DNA from: Acidobacteriota bacterium
GTDB lineage: Bacteria > Acidobacteriota > Blastocatellia > Pyrinomonadales > Pyrinomonadaceae
Direction of reading: 5' to 3'
Assembly: GCA_019242475.1 (NCBI GenBank)
Contig: JAFAVK010000127.1
Location: forward strand, 62,001-126,000
Length of the DNA: 64,000 bases
The number at the start of each line of letters is the position of its first letter. Position 1 is the first letter of the stretch. Positions 43,166 to 51,362 of this stretch are shown piece after piece. The notes beneath the pieces were generated by a model. The model searched no databases. It was not told the DNA's origin and saw only the letters and a list, made by a program, of their open reading frames with translations. A program made the position numbers and the translations under genes.

Positions 43166-44305
43166 ATGATGACGACGATGACGCGGGATGAGATTCAGAA
43201 GCGCGTGGAGCGGCTGGGGCCTTGGTTCCACTGTATCGACCTGGGCGGCGGCCTCGTCACCAAGACGCGGAGCGCCGTCGGCGAGCCGGTCGAGCACCCG
43301 CGGCCGACGTGGGAGAAGGTGAAGGCTTGTCTGCCCGAAGTCTTCGACGGCAAGAGCGTTCTTGATGTCGGCTGCAACGCCGGCTTCTACGCGGTGGAGT
43401 TGAAGCGGCGCGGCGCGGGCCGCGTGCTCGGCGTAGACTCGCAACGCAACCTCGTCCGGCAGGCCGTCTTCGTGCGCGACGTGCTCGGGCTCGACATCGA
43501 GTACCGGCGCATGTCGGTCTACGACCTCGACCCGCGCGAGTTGGGGCAGTTCGACGTGACGCTCGCGCTCGGGCTCGTCTACCACTGCAAGCACCTCGTG
43601 CTCGCGCTCGAAAGGCTCTTCGCCGTCACGCGCGAGCTTTTAATACTTGAGACGGCCATCTACCCGCCGGAGCATTCGCCCGGCTCGTTCGCGTACGAGG
43701 TCGGGGGCTTGCGGCCCCTGCTCCACCCGCTCGCCTACGTCGAGAACCCGGGCGAGGCGAAGGAGGCGATCTACAACTGGTTCCTGCCGGGCGTCGAGGC
43801 GCTCATCGCCTTACTTAAAAACGTCGGTTTCGACGAGGTCGAGGTCTTCCCCGCCACGCAGTCCGACCGCGCCATCTTCGCCTGCCGCAAGCGCGAGCCC
43901 TACCCGGACAGCCGCTCGATTGCCTACCTCGGCGCCTCTCTTAATATTGAAGACGGCCCCGCGCGCTGCCGCGCCGAAGAGGTCTTGACCTTCCGCGTCC
44001 GCGCCGAGAACACGGGCCTCGCGCGCTGGCTGCGCGGCGACGACACAGGCGTGCAGGAGGGCTCCGTCCACCTCGTCGCGCACGTCTTCGCGGCGGAGGG
44101 CGAGGAGCCCGTGTCGTGGTATCACGCGGGCGCGTACCTGCCCGGCGACGTGGCGCCCGGCGAGTCGGCCGCAATTGAGATTGCCATGCGCGCGCCCGCC
44201 GCGCCCGGCCGCTACCGGCTCGAATTCGACATGGTCTCCGAGCACCTCGCCTGGTTCGAGGATTTAGGCTCGGAGGTCATCAGGCACGAGCTGACCGTCG
44301 AATAA
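43166..44305 (+). CDS. CmoB-like methyltransferase with C-terminal beta-sandwich module, 379 aa
   Basis: The start is the first ATG after the upstream stop (gap 2 bp), which implies translational coupling. Residues about 60-170 are the methyltransferase domain (SVLDVGCNAGFYAVELKRRG, RVLGVDSQRNLVRQAVFVRD, FDVTLALGLVYHCKHLVLAL), close to the CmoB/DUF1698 group in pattern. Residues about 265-379 are a divergent copy of the beta-sandwich module (EVLTFRVRAENTGLARWL, YRLEFDMVSEHLAWFEDLGS). It probably methylates a glycan rather than tRNA given the neighbours. A hairpin follows at 44354. Confidence 0.9.
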   Translation: MMTTMTRDEIQKRVERLGPWFHCIDLGGGLVTKTRSAVGEPVEHPRPTWEKVKACLPEVFDGKSVLDVGCNAGFYAVELKRRGAGRVLGVDSQRNLVRQAVFVRDVLGLDIEYRRMSVYDLDPRELGQFDVTLALGLVYHCKHLVLALERLFAVTRELLILETAIYPPEHSPGSFAYEVGGLRPLLHPLAYVENPGEAKEAIYNWFLPGVEALIALLKNVGFDEVEVFPATQSDRAIFACRKREPYPDSRSIAYLGASLNIEDGPARCRAEEVLTFRVRAENTGLARWLRGDDTGVQEGSVHLVAHVFAAEGEEPVSWYHAGAYLPGDVAPGESAAIEIAMRAPAAPGRYRLEFDMVSEHLAWFEDLGSEVIRHELTVE

Positions 44306-44353
44306 GCGTCGGAAGAATTTCCTTAAAAGCCTCGAACGGCTGTCAACTTTTCG

Positions 44354-44400
44354 CCCGCCCCGGGCGTCAAAAGCAACGTACGTTCTTGAGCCCGGGCGGG
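44354..44400. terminator. GC-rich inverted repeat after the methyltransferase gene
   Basis: CCCGCCCCGGGC (44354-44365) pairs with GCCCGGGCGGG (44390-44400), with one bulged base. The 24-nt loop contains the palindrome AACGTACGTT. It lies 50 bp past the stop and is followed by an A/T-rich stretch, so it may end the glycan operon. Confidence 0.55.
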
Positions 44401-44425
44401 TACTAAATCTTCAAGTTTGTTGAAG

Positions 44426-44455
44426 TTGACAAAGGTCTCGGGGGGTGTCTAAACT
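44426..44455 (+). promoter_or_regulatory. Promoter of the DUF4214 gene at 44572
   Basis: TTGACA (44426-44431), 18 bp, TAAACT (44450-44455). The -10 lies in GTCTAAAC, the same GTCTAAA word seen in front of two other exported-protein genes (60419-60454 and 63439-63474). The leader of about 110 nt has a stem CGGGAGC/GCTCCCG near 44468-44491. Confidence 0.6.
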
Positions 44456-44571
44456 TCCCCTGGTCGTGACGGGAGCAGCCCCGCTCCCGACGAGAGTTAG
44501 ACGACATGGACGCCCCGCCAGGCTCGTGTCACGAACTCGCCGCAGCTTTCCCGTAATTTTGGAGCAAGCAG

Positions 44572-45519
44572 ATGCGTAAGTTTATCGCCGCAGTCTTCGC
44601 CGTGGCCTTCACGGCCTCCGCCGCGCTCGCGCAGAGCAGCCAAGCGCCGACGCTGCGCATCGTCTCGGAGGACGGCAACCGCCTGCCCTCGGAGCTGATG
44701 TACGGCAACACGAAGGTCAAGCCGCTGCGCCTGCGCCCCGGCACCAACGTGCCGATCACCATCGACGACTCGGACTTCTTCGTCCAGCAGCACTACGTCG
44801 ATTTCCTCTCGCGCTTCCCCGACCAGTCGGGCTTCGTCTTCTGGCAGAACGACATCAACCAGTGCGGCTCGAACGCGCAGTGCATCGAGGTGCACCGCGT
44901 CAACGTCTCGGCGGCCTTCTTCCTCTCCATCGAGTACCAGCGGTCGAGCTACCTCGTCTACAAGACCTACAAGGCCGCCTTCGGCAACCTGCCCGGCAAG
45001 CCCGTCCCCGTCCGCCGCGAGAACCTCGTGCCCGACACCCGCACGGTCTTGAACGGCGTCATCGTCGGCGAGACGAACTGGGATAAGACGCTCGACAACA
45101 ACATCAACGCCTACGAGCAGTCCTTCGTCCAGCGTTCGGACTTCGCGGCGCAGTTCCCCGCGTCGATGACGGCCGCGCAGTTCGTGGACAAGCTCTTCTC
45201 GACCGCGGGCGTTCAGCCTTCGGCCGACGAGCGCAACGCGGCCGTCAACGCCTTCGGCGCGGGCAACACGGCGGGCCGCGCCGCGGCGCTCCGTTCCGTG
45301 GTCGAGAGCCAGACGCTCGACGCGGCCGAGAAGAACCGCGCGTTCGTCCTGGCGCAGTACTTCGGCTACCTCAAGCGCAACCCCGACGACCTGCCGGACA
45401 CGAACTTCGACGGCTACAGCTTCTGGCTCGGCAAGCTCAACGAGTTCAACGGCAACTTCGTCGCCGCCGAGATGGTCAAGGCGTTCATCAACTCGACCGA
45501 GTACCGCACGCGCTTCTAA
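44572..45519 (+). CDS. Exported DUF4214 domain protein, 315 aa
   Basis: Residues 1-20 are a signal peptide (FIAAVFAVAFTASAALAQ). After a 45-residue linker the rest is a DUF4214 module with its two similar halves: FVQQHYVDFLSRFPDQSGFV with FWQNDINQCGSNAQC and VSAAFFLSIEYQ, then YFGYLKRNPDDLP, GYSFWLGKLNEFNGNF and AEMVKAFINSTEY. The conserved cysteine pair (C-x5-C) may form a disulfide. DUF4214 is common on secreted or surface proteins and is distantly like phycobilisome linker folds; its function is unknown. This is the minimal member in the window, with no extra domain. GGAG lies 9 bp before the ATG, and a terminator follows. Confidence 0.92.
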   Translation: MRKFIAAVFAVAFTASAALAQSSQAPTLRIVSEDGNRLPSELMYGNTKVKPLRLRPGTNVPITIDDSDFFVQQHYVDFLSRFPDQSGFVFWQNDINQCGSNAQCIEVHRVNVSAAFFLSIEYQRSSYLVYKTYKAAFGNLPGKPVPVRRENLVPDTRTVLNGVIVGETNWDKTLDNNINAYEQSFVQRSDFAAQFPASMTAAQFVDKLFSTAGVQPSADERNAAVNAFGAGNTAGRAAALRSVVESQTLDAAEKNRAFVLAQYFGYLKRNPDDLPDTNFDGYSFWLGKLNEFNGNFVAAEMVKAFINSTEYRTRF

Positions 45520-45541
45520 CCCGCGCGGCAGTCTAAAAATC

Positions 45542-45574
45542 AGGAGGGGCGCCCGACCGCCGGGCGCCCCTCCT
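45542..45574. terminator. Bidirectional terminator after the DUF4214 gene
   Basis: A perfect 14-bp stem (45542-45555, AGGAGGGGCGCCCG, with 45561-45574) and a 5-nt loop, followed by CTTTT. It lies between convergent genes ending at 45519 and 45600. Confidence 0.85.
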
Positions 45575-45599
45575 CTTTTCGCGCGTCCCCTCTTTTCAC

Positions 45600-46373
45600 T
45601 CACTCACTCTCGCGCACGGCGACGATGGTGAAACGCTCCTCCCAGCGGCCGGCGTAGTCGTAGTAGTAGCCCCCCCGCGTGACCCGCTCCAGGCGGAAGC
45701 CGAGCATTTTGAAGACCTCGCGGTAGACGCCCGTCGAGTAAGTCCACCACGTGTAGTCGTAGCCGGGGTTCGACGCCAGCGGCTCGAAGCGCGCGACGCG
45801 CTCCTCGGTCTCTAAAAGCGGCGTGACGACGACCAGCGTCTCGCCCGCCAGGCGCGCGATGGAGGCGAGCGCCGACACCTGGTCGCTCAGGTGTTCGAGC
45901 ACCGAACCCACGACCACCACGTCGAACCGACCCAACGCCGGCGGCAGCTCGTAGACGCTCCCGTAGAAGACTTCGGCGCGCGAGCCGAGCAGCCTGTGGC
46001 AGAGCCAGTAAGCGTCCTTCCACCGCTCCATCTCCGCGCCGTAAATCTCGGCCCAGCGTTCGCGGTCTTGATAGTAGAGCTTGTCTTTGAACGGCAGGAG
46101 CGTCTGCTGCCGCACGTCGCTCATGTCGTGCGATACGACGCGCGCCGCGCCGCGCCGCTCGGCCTCGAAGCTCAGGAACCCGGTCGCCGTCCCCACGTCG
46201 AGCACGCTCTTGCCTTCGACTTCGACGCCGCCCACGTACTCCTCGAACTTCCCGCGCAAGTCCCACTGCCCGTGCACGACGCCGAAACCGGGCAGCTCCA
46301 CCGTGTGGTAGAAGAAGCACCCCTCCGGGCTCTCGACGCGCCGCGGCTTTGCGAACTCGACCGGTTGACTCAC
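45600..46373 (-). CDS. SAM-dependent methyltransferase, 257 aa
   Basis: The start is a GTG at 46373 with GGGGGTGAGG upstream, 4 bp after the stop of the YfhO-family gene, so the two are co-translated. The domain has motif I KSVLDVGTATGFLSFEAERR, VVSHDMSDVR at strand 2, and FDVVVVGSVLEHLSDQVSAL with LVVVTPLLETEERVARF. The first 40 residues (ESPEGCFFYHTVELPGFGVV and HGQWDLRG) resemble the N-terminal lead of sugar and CmoB-like methyltransferases. It probably modifies a glycan or lipid-linked sugar in the cytoplasm. Confidence 0.88.
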   Translation of the reverse strand: MSQPVEFAKPRRVESPEGCFFYHTVELPGFGVVHGQWDLRGKFEEYVGGVEVEGKSVLDVGTATGFLSFEAERRGAARVVSHDMSDVRQQTLLPFKDKLYYQDRERWAEIYGAEMERWKDAYWLCHRLLGSRAEVFYGSVYELPPALGRFDVVVVGSVLEHLSDQVSALASIARLAGETLVVVTPLLETEERVARFEPLASNPGYDYTWWTYSTGVYREVFKMLGFRLERVTRGGYYYDYAGRWEERFTIVAVRESE

Positions 46374-46377
46374 ACCC

Positions 46378-49300
46378 TCACCCCCTTGCCCTGTTCTTTA
46401 CCTCTTCGCGGACGCGCAGCGAGAGCGCGCGCAGCCTCGACTCCGGCAGAAGCCTCCGCCACCAAAGCAGCAGCCCGAGCGCCGCGAGCAGCGAGACGAA
46501 GGCGCCGATAAGCACGGACTTCGGCCGGTAGACGAAAAGCACTTCGTGCGCGCCCGCGGGCAACAGCACGCCGCGCTGGTTGTAGTTGACGCGGAGCACA
46601 TCGACCGGCCGTCCGTCGAGGTACGCGCGCCAGCCCGGGTAATGATTCTCGGCGAGCACGAGCACGGCAGGCCCGCCGGCCTTCGTCCTCACGTCCACGC
46701 GGTTCGGCTCGTAGTTGACAATCTCCGCGCTCCCTGGCTCAGGCGAGGACGCCTGGGCCGCGCCCGGCTCAGACTCGACCAGCGCCGTGCGCTCCGGCTC
46801 CCATGCCGAGCCGTCGGGAAGAAGACCCGTGCGAATAACTTTCAGCGTCGCCTCTTCGTCGAGCGCGCGCGCATCGGTCACGAGCCACGCGCGCGGCAGC
46901 GCACGCGTGTTCTCGTAGACCTCCTCCCGCGCCGTCCGCCCCAGCAGACGCCAGCGCGCGGCACGCTCCAGCTCCTTCAAGTCCTCTTCGGTCAACTTTA
47001 TTTCCGCGGGGCGCAGGCTCTCCACCGACCCCGCGGCGACTGACGCGGCTGCCGCGCGCGCCACCCTCTCGACGCTGAACCACTCGCGGCGCAGAGGGTA
47101 CGCCTTCCCGGCCGCCGCGTCGGCGAGCGAGACGCGGAAGACCGTAAGCAGAAGGTCGGGCCACTTCGGCGTCACCTCCGCGACGATCTCGCCGCCCGTG
47201 ACGACCGCGCGCTCGGGCAGCGCGAAGGAGGTCAAGTAGGTGTGCCCCTCGTACTTCCCCTTGTCGTCCGCGACGGGGTAGCTCGACGCGACCGCCGCGC
47301 GCCTGTGCCGCACGCGCGCGTGGATGTCGGCGCGGTCGTGCGCCCACTCGGCAGTGTCCGCACCCGCGCGCAGCTCGAAGTCGAACGTGCGGCCGTCCTG
47401 CGTCTTCAGGCGCACGCGCCCGACCGTCGCGCCGTCGGGCACGTCCTCCGACCACGAGAGGTTCGTGACGAGAGCGATGCGGTCGGACTCCACGGGCCGG
47501 ACGTTGAAGCGGAGCGTCTTGCCCGCGCCGACGTTCGGCAGGCCGAGGTCGCTTCCCGCGAACTTGAAGTCGCCGTACTTCTGCGTCGCCTCGGGAAAAT
47601 CCTGCGCGGGGGTCGCGGCGGGCGCCGGCGCGGCGTCGGTCGTTCGACCGTCGTCATTTGCCGAAGCAGTCGCGCCGACTCCTTTCGGTCGCATCGAGAT
47701 GAGGTAACGGACGTTGAGTAAATCTATCTCGCGCCCCGCGCCGCGCAGTGACGCCTCCGGGTCGGTCAGCTCGCCCCAGACCTTCATCTCGCCGGCGAGG
47801 CGGCTGTAGCGCGCCAGGCCGAAGCCGTCGTAACCGGCCGCGTTCTGCACGCCGTGCATCATGTAGATGTCGGGCTGCGTCCAGAGCGTCCACTCCGTCG
47901 AGTGCGAGACCGAAGGCGGGACGGGCGCCGCCGCCGGGTCGAAAGGGTGCGGCGCGGTCAGGACTCTGTAAGGGCCGTAGGCGTCTGCGCCGTACAGGCG
48001 CATGAGTTTGACCGTCTCCGGCTCGCGCCAGAGGTCGCCGTCCCGCGTCGGGCTCGACAAACGCCAGCCGCTCGACTGACCCCACAGCGCGAGGTCGCAC
48101 GCGAGCAGCGCGACGAGCAGCACAGTCGCCCCGCGCCGCCCGCGTGCGAAAGCCCACAGCGCCCACGCGCTCAAGGATGCGACGAGCACGGGCACGAACA
48201 GCTCCGGCGCGCGCATGAAACTCACGGGCGCCTGCCGCGCCAGCTTGAAATCGCCGGGCCGGCCCAGGGTCACGACCGCGAACGTCAACAACACGACGCA
48301 CGCGCCGACCACCGCGGCCCGCCGCACCGAACGCCCTTCGGCGCGCGCCGCGGCCAGCGCCGTCAAACCCCTCCCCGCCAGCACCGCCAGCGCGAACTCC
48401 GCCTCCATCAGATGGCGCGCGGGCACGCGGAAGAGGTTGAGCACGGGCACGTAGTAGATCAGTTTGTAGAACTTCAAAGGCGCGTAGCGGCCGAGCGCGA
48501 GCGTAAGGCAGACGAGCGCGGCCGCCGCCCAGAACTTCGTCTTCGCATCCCGCCTGAACACGACCGCGCACGCGGCGAGCATCAAACCGAGCGCGCCGAC
48601 GTAAGCGGCCATCTCGCCGTAGTAGGGCGGGCCGACGTACGGCGCGCGGAACAGACGGCCGTCGCCGCCGCCCGCGACGTAGGGCGCGAGCAGCGTCGCG
48701 AGCATCCGCGGCGGCAAAGAGAAGGAGGTGAAGAAGTCGTACGAAGAGTCTGCGCGCAGGCTGTTGCGCAGCAACTCGAAGGTCGGTAGGATTTGCACGG
48801 CGGCGAGCAGCACACCGGCCGCGAGCAAAGCCAGAGACCAGAGGTAGCGGGCGCGCCTCTCGCGCGACGAGTACGCGTTAAAGATTGTGTACGCCGCGAC
48901 GAGCAGGAGCGAATAGGCGAGCGTCTGCTGGTGGCCGGCGAAGGTCTGGAGCGCGACGAAGGCGGCCAGGGCGACTCCCCACCTCCGTCCCCCCGTCGCG
49001 GCGTAACCGTCGAGCGCCCACAGCACCCAGGGCAGGCACGCGCCCGTCTGCACGACGTTGATGTGCCCGATCTGCCCGACGAGGAAGCCGCCCCACTGCC
49101 ACGCGAGGCTCGTCACGATTGAGCCCGCCACCGACGAGCCCGCGCGCCGCGCGTAAAGGTAAGCGCCGAGCGCGGCAATCATGTAGGACGTGACGACCAT
49201 CAGGCTCGTCGCCGTCTGCGGGCTGAAAAGAAGGTAGAACCAGTTCGGCGGGAAGAGCAGCCCGCCCTGCGCCGAGGCGAAGAGCGGCATGCCGCCGAAG

Positions 49301-49536
49301 ATGTACGGGTTCCAGAGCGGCAGGCTCCCCGACAGGGTGATGTTCGCGGCCGCGACGCGCAGGGGCGTGTTGAAGATCGTCCCGTCGTCGGGGCACGGGA
49401 CGGAGCCGGACAGCAGGGCGGGCAGGAAGTAGAGCACCGGCGCGAGCGAGACGGCGGCGGCGGCCAGGCGGTCACGGCTGACCGCGAACGCGAAGCCGCG
49501 ACGGCCGGGCGGGCGAGGGTTTGATGGACGAGTCAT
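46378..49536 (-). CDS. YfhO-family membrane protein, 1052 aa
   Basis: The ATG at 49536 (MTRPSNPRPPGRRG) is chosen; the frame stays open upstream to 50166 but that part is an Arg-rich shadow of the divergent gene. The N-terminal half has about 12 membrane helices with the YfhO landmarks DDGTIFNTPLRVAAANI, LPLWNPYIFGGMPLFAS, and NLFRVPARHLMEAEFALA. A large extracytoplasmic beta-rich part follows, and the C-terminus has the strong family signature VLAENHYPGWRAYLDGRPVD, LRVNYNQRGVLLPAGAHEV, then a last helix. YfhO proteins in Firmicutes help glycosylate lipoteichoic acid, using lipid-linked sugars as GT-C enzymes. A similar job on surface glycan is likely here. Confidence 0.9.
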   Translation of the reverse strand: MTRPSNPRPPGRRGFAFAVSRDRLAAAAVSLAPVLYFLPALLSGSVPCPDDGTIFNTPLRVAAANITLSGSLPLWNPYIFGGMPLFASAQGGLLFPPNWFYLLFSPQTATSLMVVTSYMIAALGAYLYARRAGSSVAGSIVTSLAWQWGGFLVGQIGHINVVQTGACLPWVLWALDGYAATGGRRWGVALAAFVALQTFAGHQQTLAYSLLLVAAYTIFNAYSSRERRARYLWSLALLAAGVLLAAVQILPTFELLRNSLRADSSYDFFTSFSLPPRMLATLLAPYVAGGGDGRLFRAPYVGPPYYGEMAAYVGALGLMLAACAVVFRRDAKTKFWAAAALVCLTLALGRYAPLKFYKLIYYVPVLNLFRVPARHLMEAEFALAVLAGRGLTALAAARAEGRSVRRAAVVGACVVLLTFAVVTLGRPGDFKLARQAPVSFMRAPELFVPVLVASLSAWALWAFARGRRGATVLLVALLACDLALWGQSSGWRLSSPTRDGDLWREPETVKLMRLYGADAYGPYRVLTAPHPFDPAAAPVPPSVSHSTEWTLWTQPDIYMMHGVQNAAGYDGFGLARYSRLAGEMKVWGELTDPEASLRGAGREIDLLNVRYLISMRPKGVGATASANDDGRTTDAAPAPAATPAQDFPEATQKYGDFKFAGSDLGLPNVGAGKTLRFNVRPVESDRIALVTNLSWSEDVPDGATVGRVRLKTQDGRTFDFELRAGADTAEWAHDRADIHARVRHRRAAVASSYPVADDKGKYEGHTYLTSFALPERAVVTGGEIVAEVTPKWPDLLLTVFRVSLADAAAGKAYPLRREWFSVERVARAAAASVAAGSVESLRPAEIKLTEEDLKELERAARWRLLGRTAREEVYENTRALPRAWLVTDARALDEEATLKVIRTGLLPDGSAWEPERTALVESEPGAAQASSPEPGSAEIVNYEPNRVDVRTKAGGPAVLVLAENHYPGWRAYLDGRPVDVLRVNYNQRGVLLPAGAHEVLFVYRPKSVLIGAFVSLLAALGLLLWWRRLLPESRLRALSLRVREEVKNRARG

Positions 49537-51317
49537 TGAATCAGGCGGCGGCGGAAGGCTTCGTCGTCTTCGAGCCGCGGCGTGCTGCGGCCCGCGCGTC
49601 GGCGTGGGCGCGTGAACGCGCGGCCGGGCTCGCGTGCGCGGCGCTGCTCGCCTGCATGTCGCTCCAGATGCTCGCGGTGGTCTGGCGGAAGAGCATAACC
49701 GTGGACGAGGTTGTGATGATTCCCGCGGCATACTACCACCTCGCCGCCGGCAACTGCCAACTCGTCCACGAGCACCCGCCGCTCGCCAAAATCCTCGCCG
49801 GCCTGCCCCTCGTCCTCCTCCAGCCCGACGAGACCGACCCGCGCAAGTGGGATCAGGCGCCCGACTCGCCCATCGGCAAGTGGACTTACGAGGAGAGGTT
49901 CTGGGAGGAGAACCCGCGCCTCTTCGAGTCGATCTCCTTCTGGGCACGCGTGCCGATGATTCTCCTGACGGTCTTGACCGGCGTCCTCGTCTTCGCCTTC
50001 GCGCGCGACCTGTTCGGCGACACGGCGGCGGTGCTCGCCGTCGCGCTCTTCGCGCTTGAGCCGACCGTTCTCGCGCACGGGCGCGTCGTGCAGACGGACG
50101 TGCCCGCCGCGTTCGGCTACCTGCTGACGACGTACGCGCTCTATAAATATCTTCGCGCGCCTTCACTCAGACGCGCTCTGCTGCTCGGCGCGGCGGGCGG
50201 CGTGGCGTGTCTGACGAAGTTCTCGATGCTGATGGTCGCGCCCGCCGTCGGCGCCGCCTACCTCGCGCTCTGTTGGCGCGGGCGGAGGGCACAGGGTTCG
50301 GCAAAGACGTTCGCCCTGCACGCACTGTTGACGATGCTCGCGGCGCTCTTCGTCATCAACGCCGCGTACTTCTTCGACCACCGCGCGCTCGGCTTCGAGG
50401 GCGTGAAGTGGCTGCACGAGGGCGCGCCCGACCACCCCGACGCCGTCGTCCGTTTCGTCGAAGCAGTCACGTACGTCCTGCCGACCGACTTCGTGCTCGG
50501 CGCGCTCTGGCAAATCTGGCACAACCGCGCGGGGCACAACGCCGGGCTGCTCGGCATGTACAGCCGCACGGGCTGGTGGTACTACTTCCCCGTCGCCTTC
50601 GCTTTGAAGACGACGATTCCCTTCCTCCTCCTCTCGCTCGCCTCGCTCGGCTGGGGTTTAGAAAGAATCGTCCGCGGGCGCGACCGCCGCTTCCTCTTCC
50701 TGCTCGTGCCCTTCGCCTTCTACGCGTTGGCTTCGATGGTGGGCGCGCTCAACCTCGGCGTGCGCTACTTCCTGCCGGCCTACATGTTCCTCTTCATCCT
50801 GGGCGGCGCGCTGCTCGGAAGGATGTTGAAAGCGATGAGGTTCCGCCGCGCGGGCGCCGTCGTGGCCTGCGCGCTGCTCGCGTGGGTGTGCGTCGAGGCC
50901 GCGCGCGCCTACCCCGACCACATGAGCTACATGAACCAGCTCGCCTACAAGCAGCCGCACTGGTGGTACCTGTCAGACTCCAACGTCGAGTGGGGCGACG
51001 ACGTGCGCGACCTCGCCGAATACCTCCGCGCGAAGGGCGAGACGAAGGTGCGCGCGCTGACCCTGGGCGGCTTCCTGACGCTGCACCACTACGGCGTGGA
51101 CTACCTCGACGCGCTCGCCGTCCCGAAGGGGCCGCCGCCGCGCTACACCGCCATCGGCGCGAGCTTCCTCAACGGCTCGACCGTGCCCGACAACGCGGGC
51201 GCCTGGAAGCCCGCCAACGATGAGGAGCGCGTCAACGTCTTCGACGAGTACCGCCGCCGCACGCCCGAAAAAATCTTCGGCGGCTCCATCTATCTCTTCC
51301 GCGAGGACGGCCCCTGA
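49524..51317 (+). CDS. GT39/PMT-family GT-C glycosyltransferase, 597 aa
   Basis: The ATG at 49524 is used, so the start overlaps by 13 bp with that of the divergent YfhO-family gene; a later start would lose the N-terminal cytoplasmic part. Helix 1 (GLACAALLACMSLQMLAVVW) is followed by the PMT-type acidic loop SITVDEVVMIPAAYYHLAAG and HEHPPLAKILAGLPL, the hallmark of protein-mannosyltransferase and ArnT-like enzymes. About ten further helices are visible, then a soluble tail (SDSNVEWGDDVRDLAEYLRA, VRALTLGGFLTLHHYGVDYL) typical of bacterial PMT-like proteins. It transfers a sugar from a polyprenyl phosphate on the outer side of the membrane. The acceptor is unknown. Confidence 0.9.
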   Translation: MDESLNQAAAEGFVVFEPRRAAARASAWARERAAGLACAALLACMSLQMLAVVWRKSITVDEVVMIPAAYYHLAAGNCQLVHEHPPLAKILAGLPLVLLQPDETDPRKWDQAPDSPIGKWTYEERFWEENPRLFESISFWARVPMILLTVLTGVLVFAFARDLFGDTAAVLAVALFALEPTVLAHGRVVQTDVPAAFGYLLTTYALYKYLRAPSLRRALLLGAAGGVACLTKFSMLMVAPAVGAAYLALCWRGRRAQGSAKTFALHALLTMLAALFVINAAYFFDHRALGFEGVKWLHEGAPDHPDAVVRFVEAVTYVLPTDFVLGALWQIWHNRAGHNAGLLGMYSRTGWWYYFPVAFALKTTIPFLLLSLASLGWGLERIVRGRDRRFLFLLVPFAFYALASMVGALNLGVRYFLPAYMFLFILGGALLGRMLKAMRFRRAGAVVACALLAWVCVEAARAYPDHMSYMNQLAYKQPHWWYLSDSNVEWGDDVRDLAEYLRAKGETKVRALTLGGFLTLHHYGVDYLDALAVPKGPPPRYTAIGASFLNGSTVPDNAGAWKPANDEERVNVFDEYRRRTPEKIFGGSIYLFREDGP

Positions 51318-51320
51318 ACC

Positions 51321-51362
51321 GATTTGAAATTTCAAATCTCAAATTTCAAATCTCAAATTCTG
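51321..51362. repeat. Word array, unit CAAATYT (7 bp), at the start of a GT-C gene
   Basis: GATTTGAAATTTC is followed by four direct 7-bp words (CAAATCT, CAAATTT, CAAATCT, CAAATTC). The only extended start of the next gene (TTG 51324) is inside it. Same word as in the dodecin leader at 19325-19358. Confidence 0.8.

Noticed and set aside
49537-50166. N-terminal extension of the YfhO-family gene by about 210 residues
   Set aside because: The extension is Arg/Ser/Pro-rich and lies opposite the GT39 gene; family members start near the first membrane helix.
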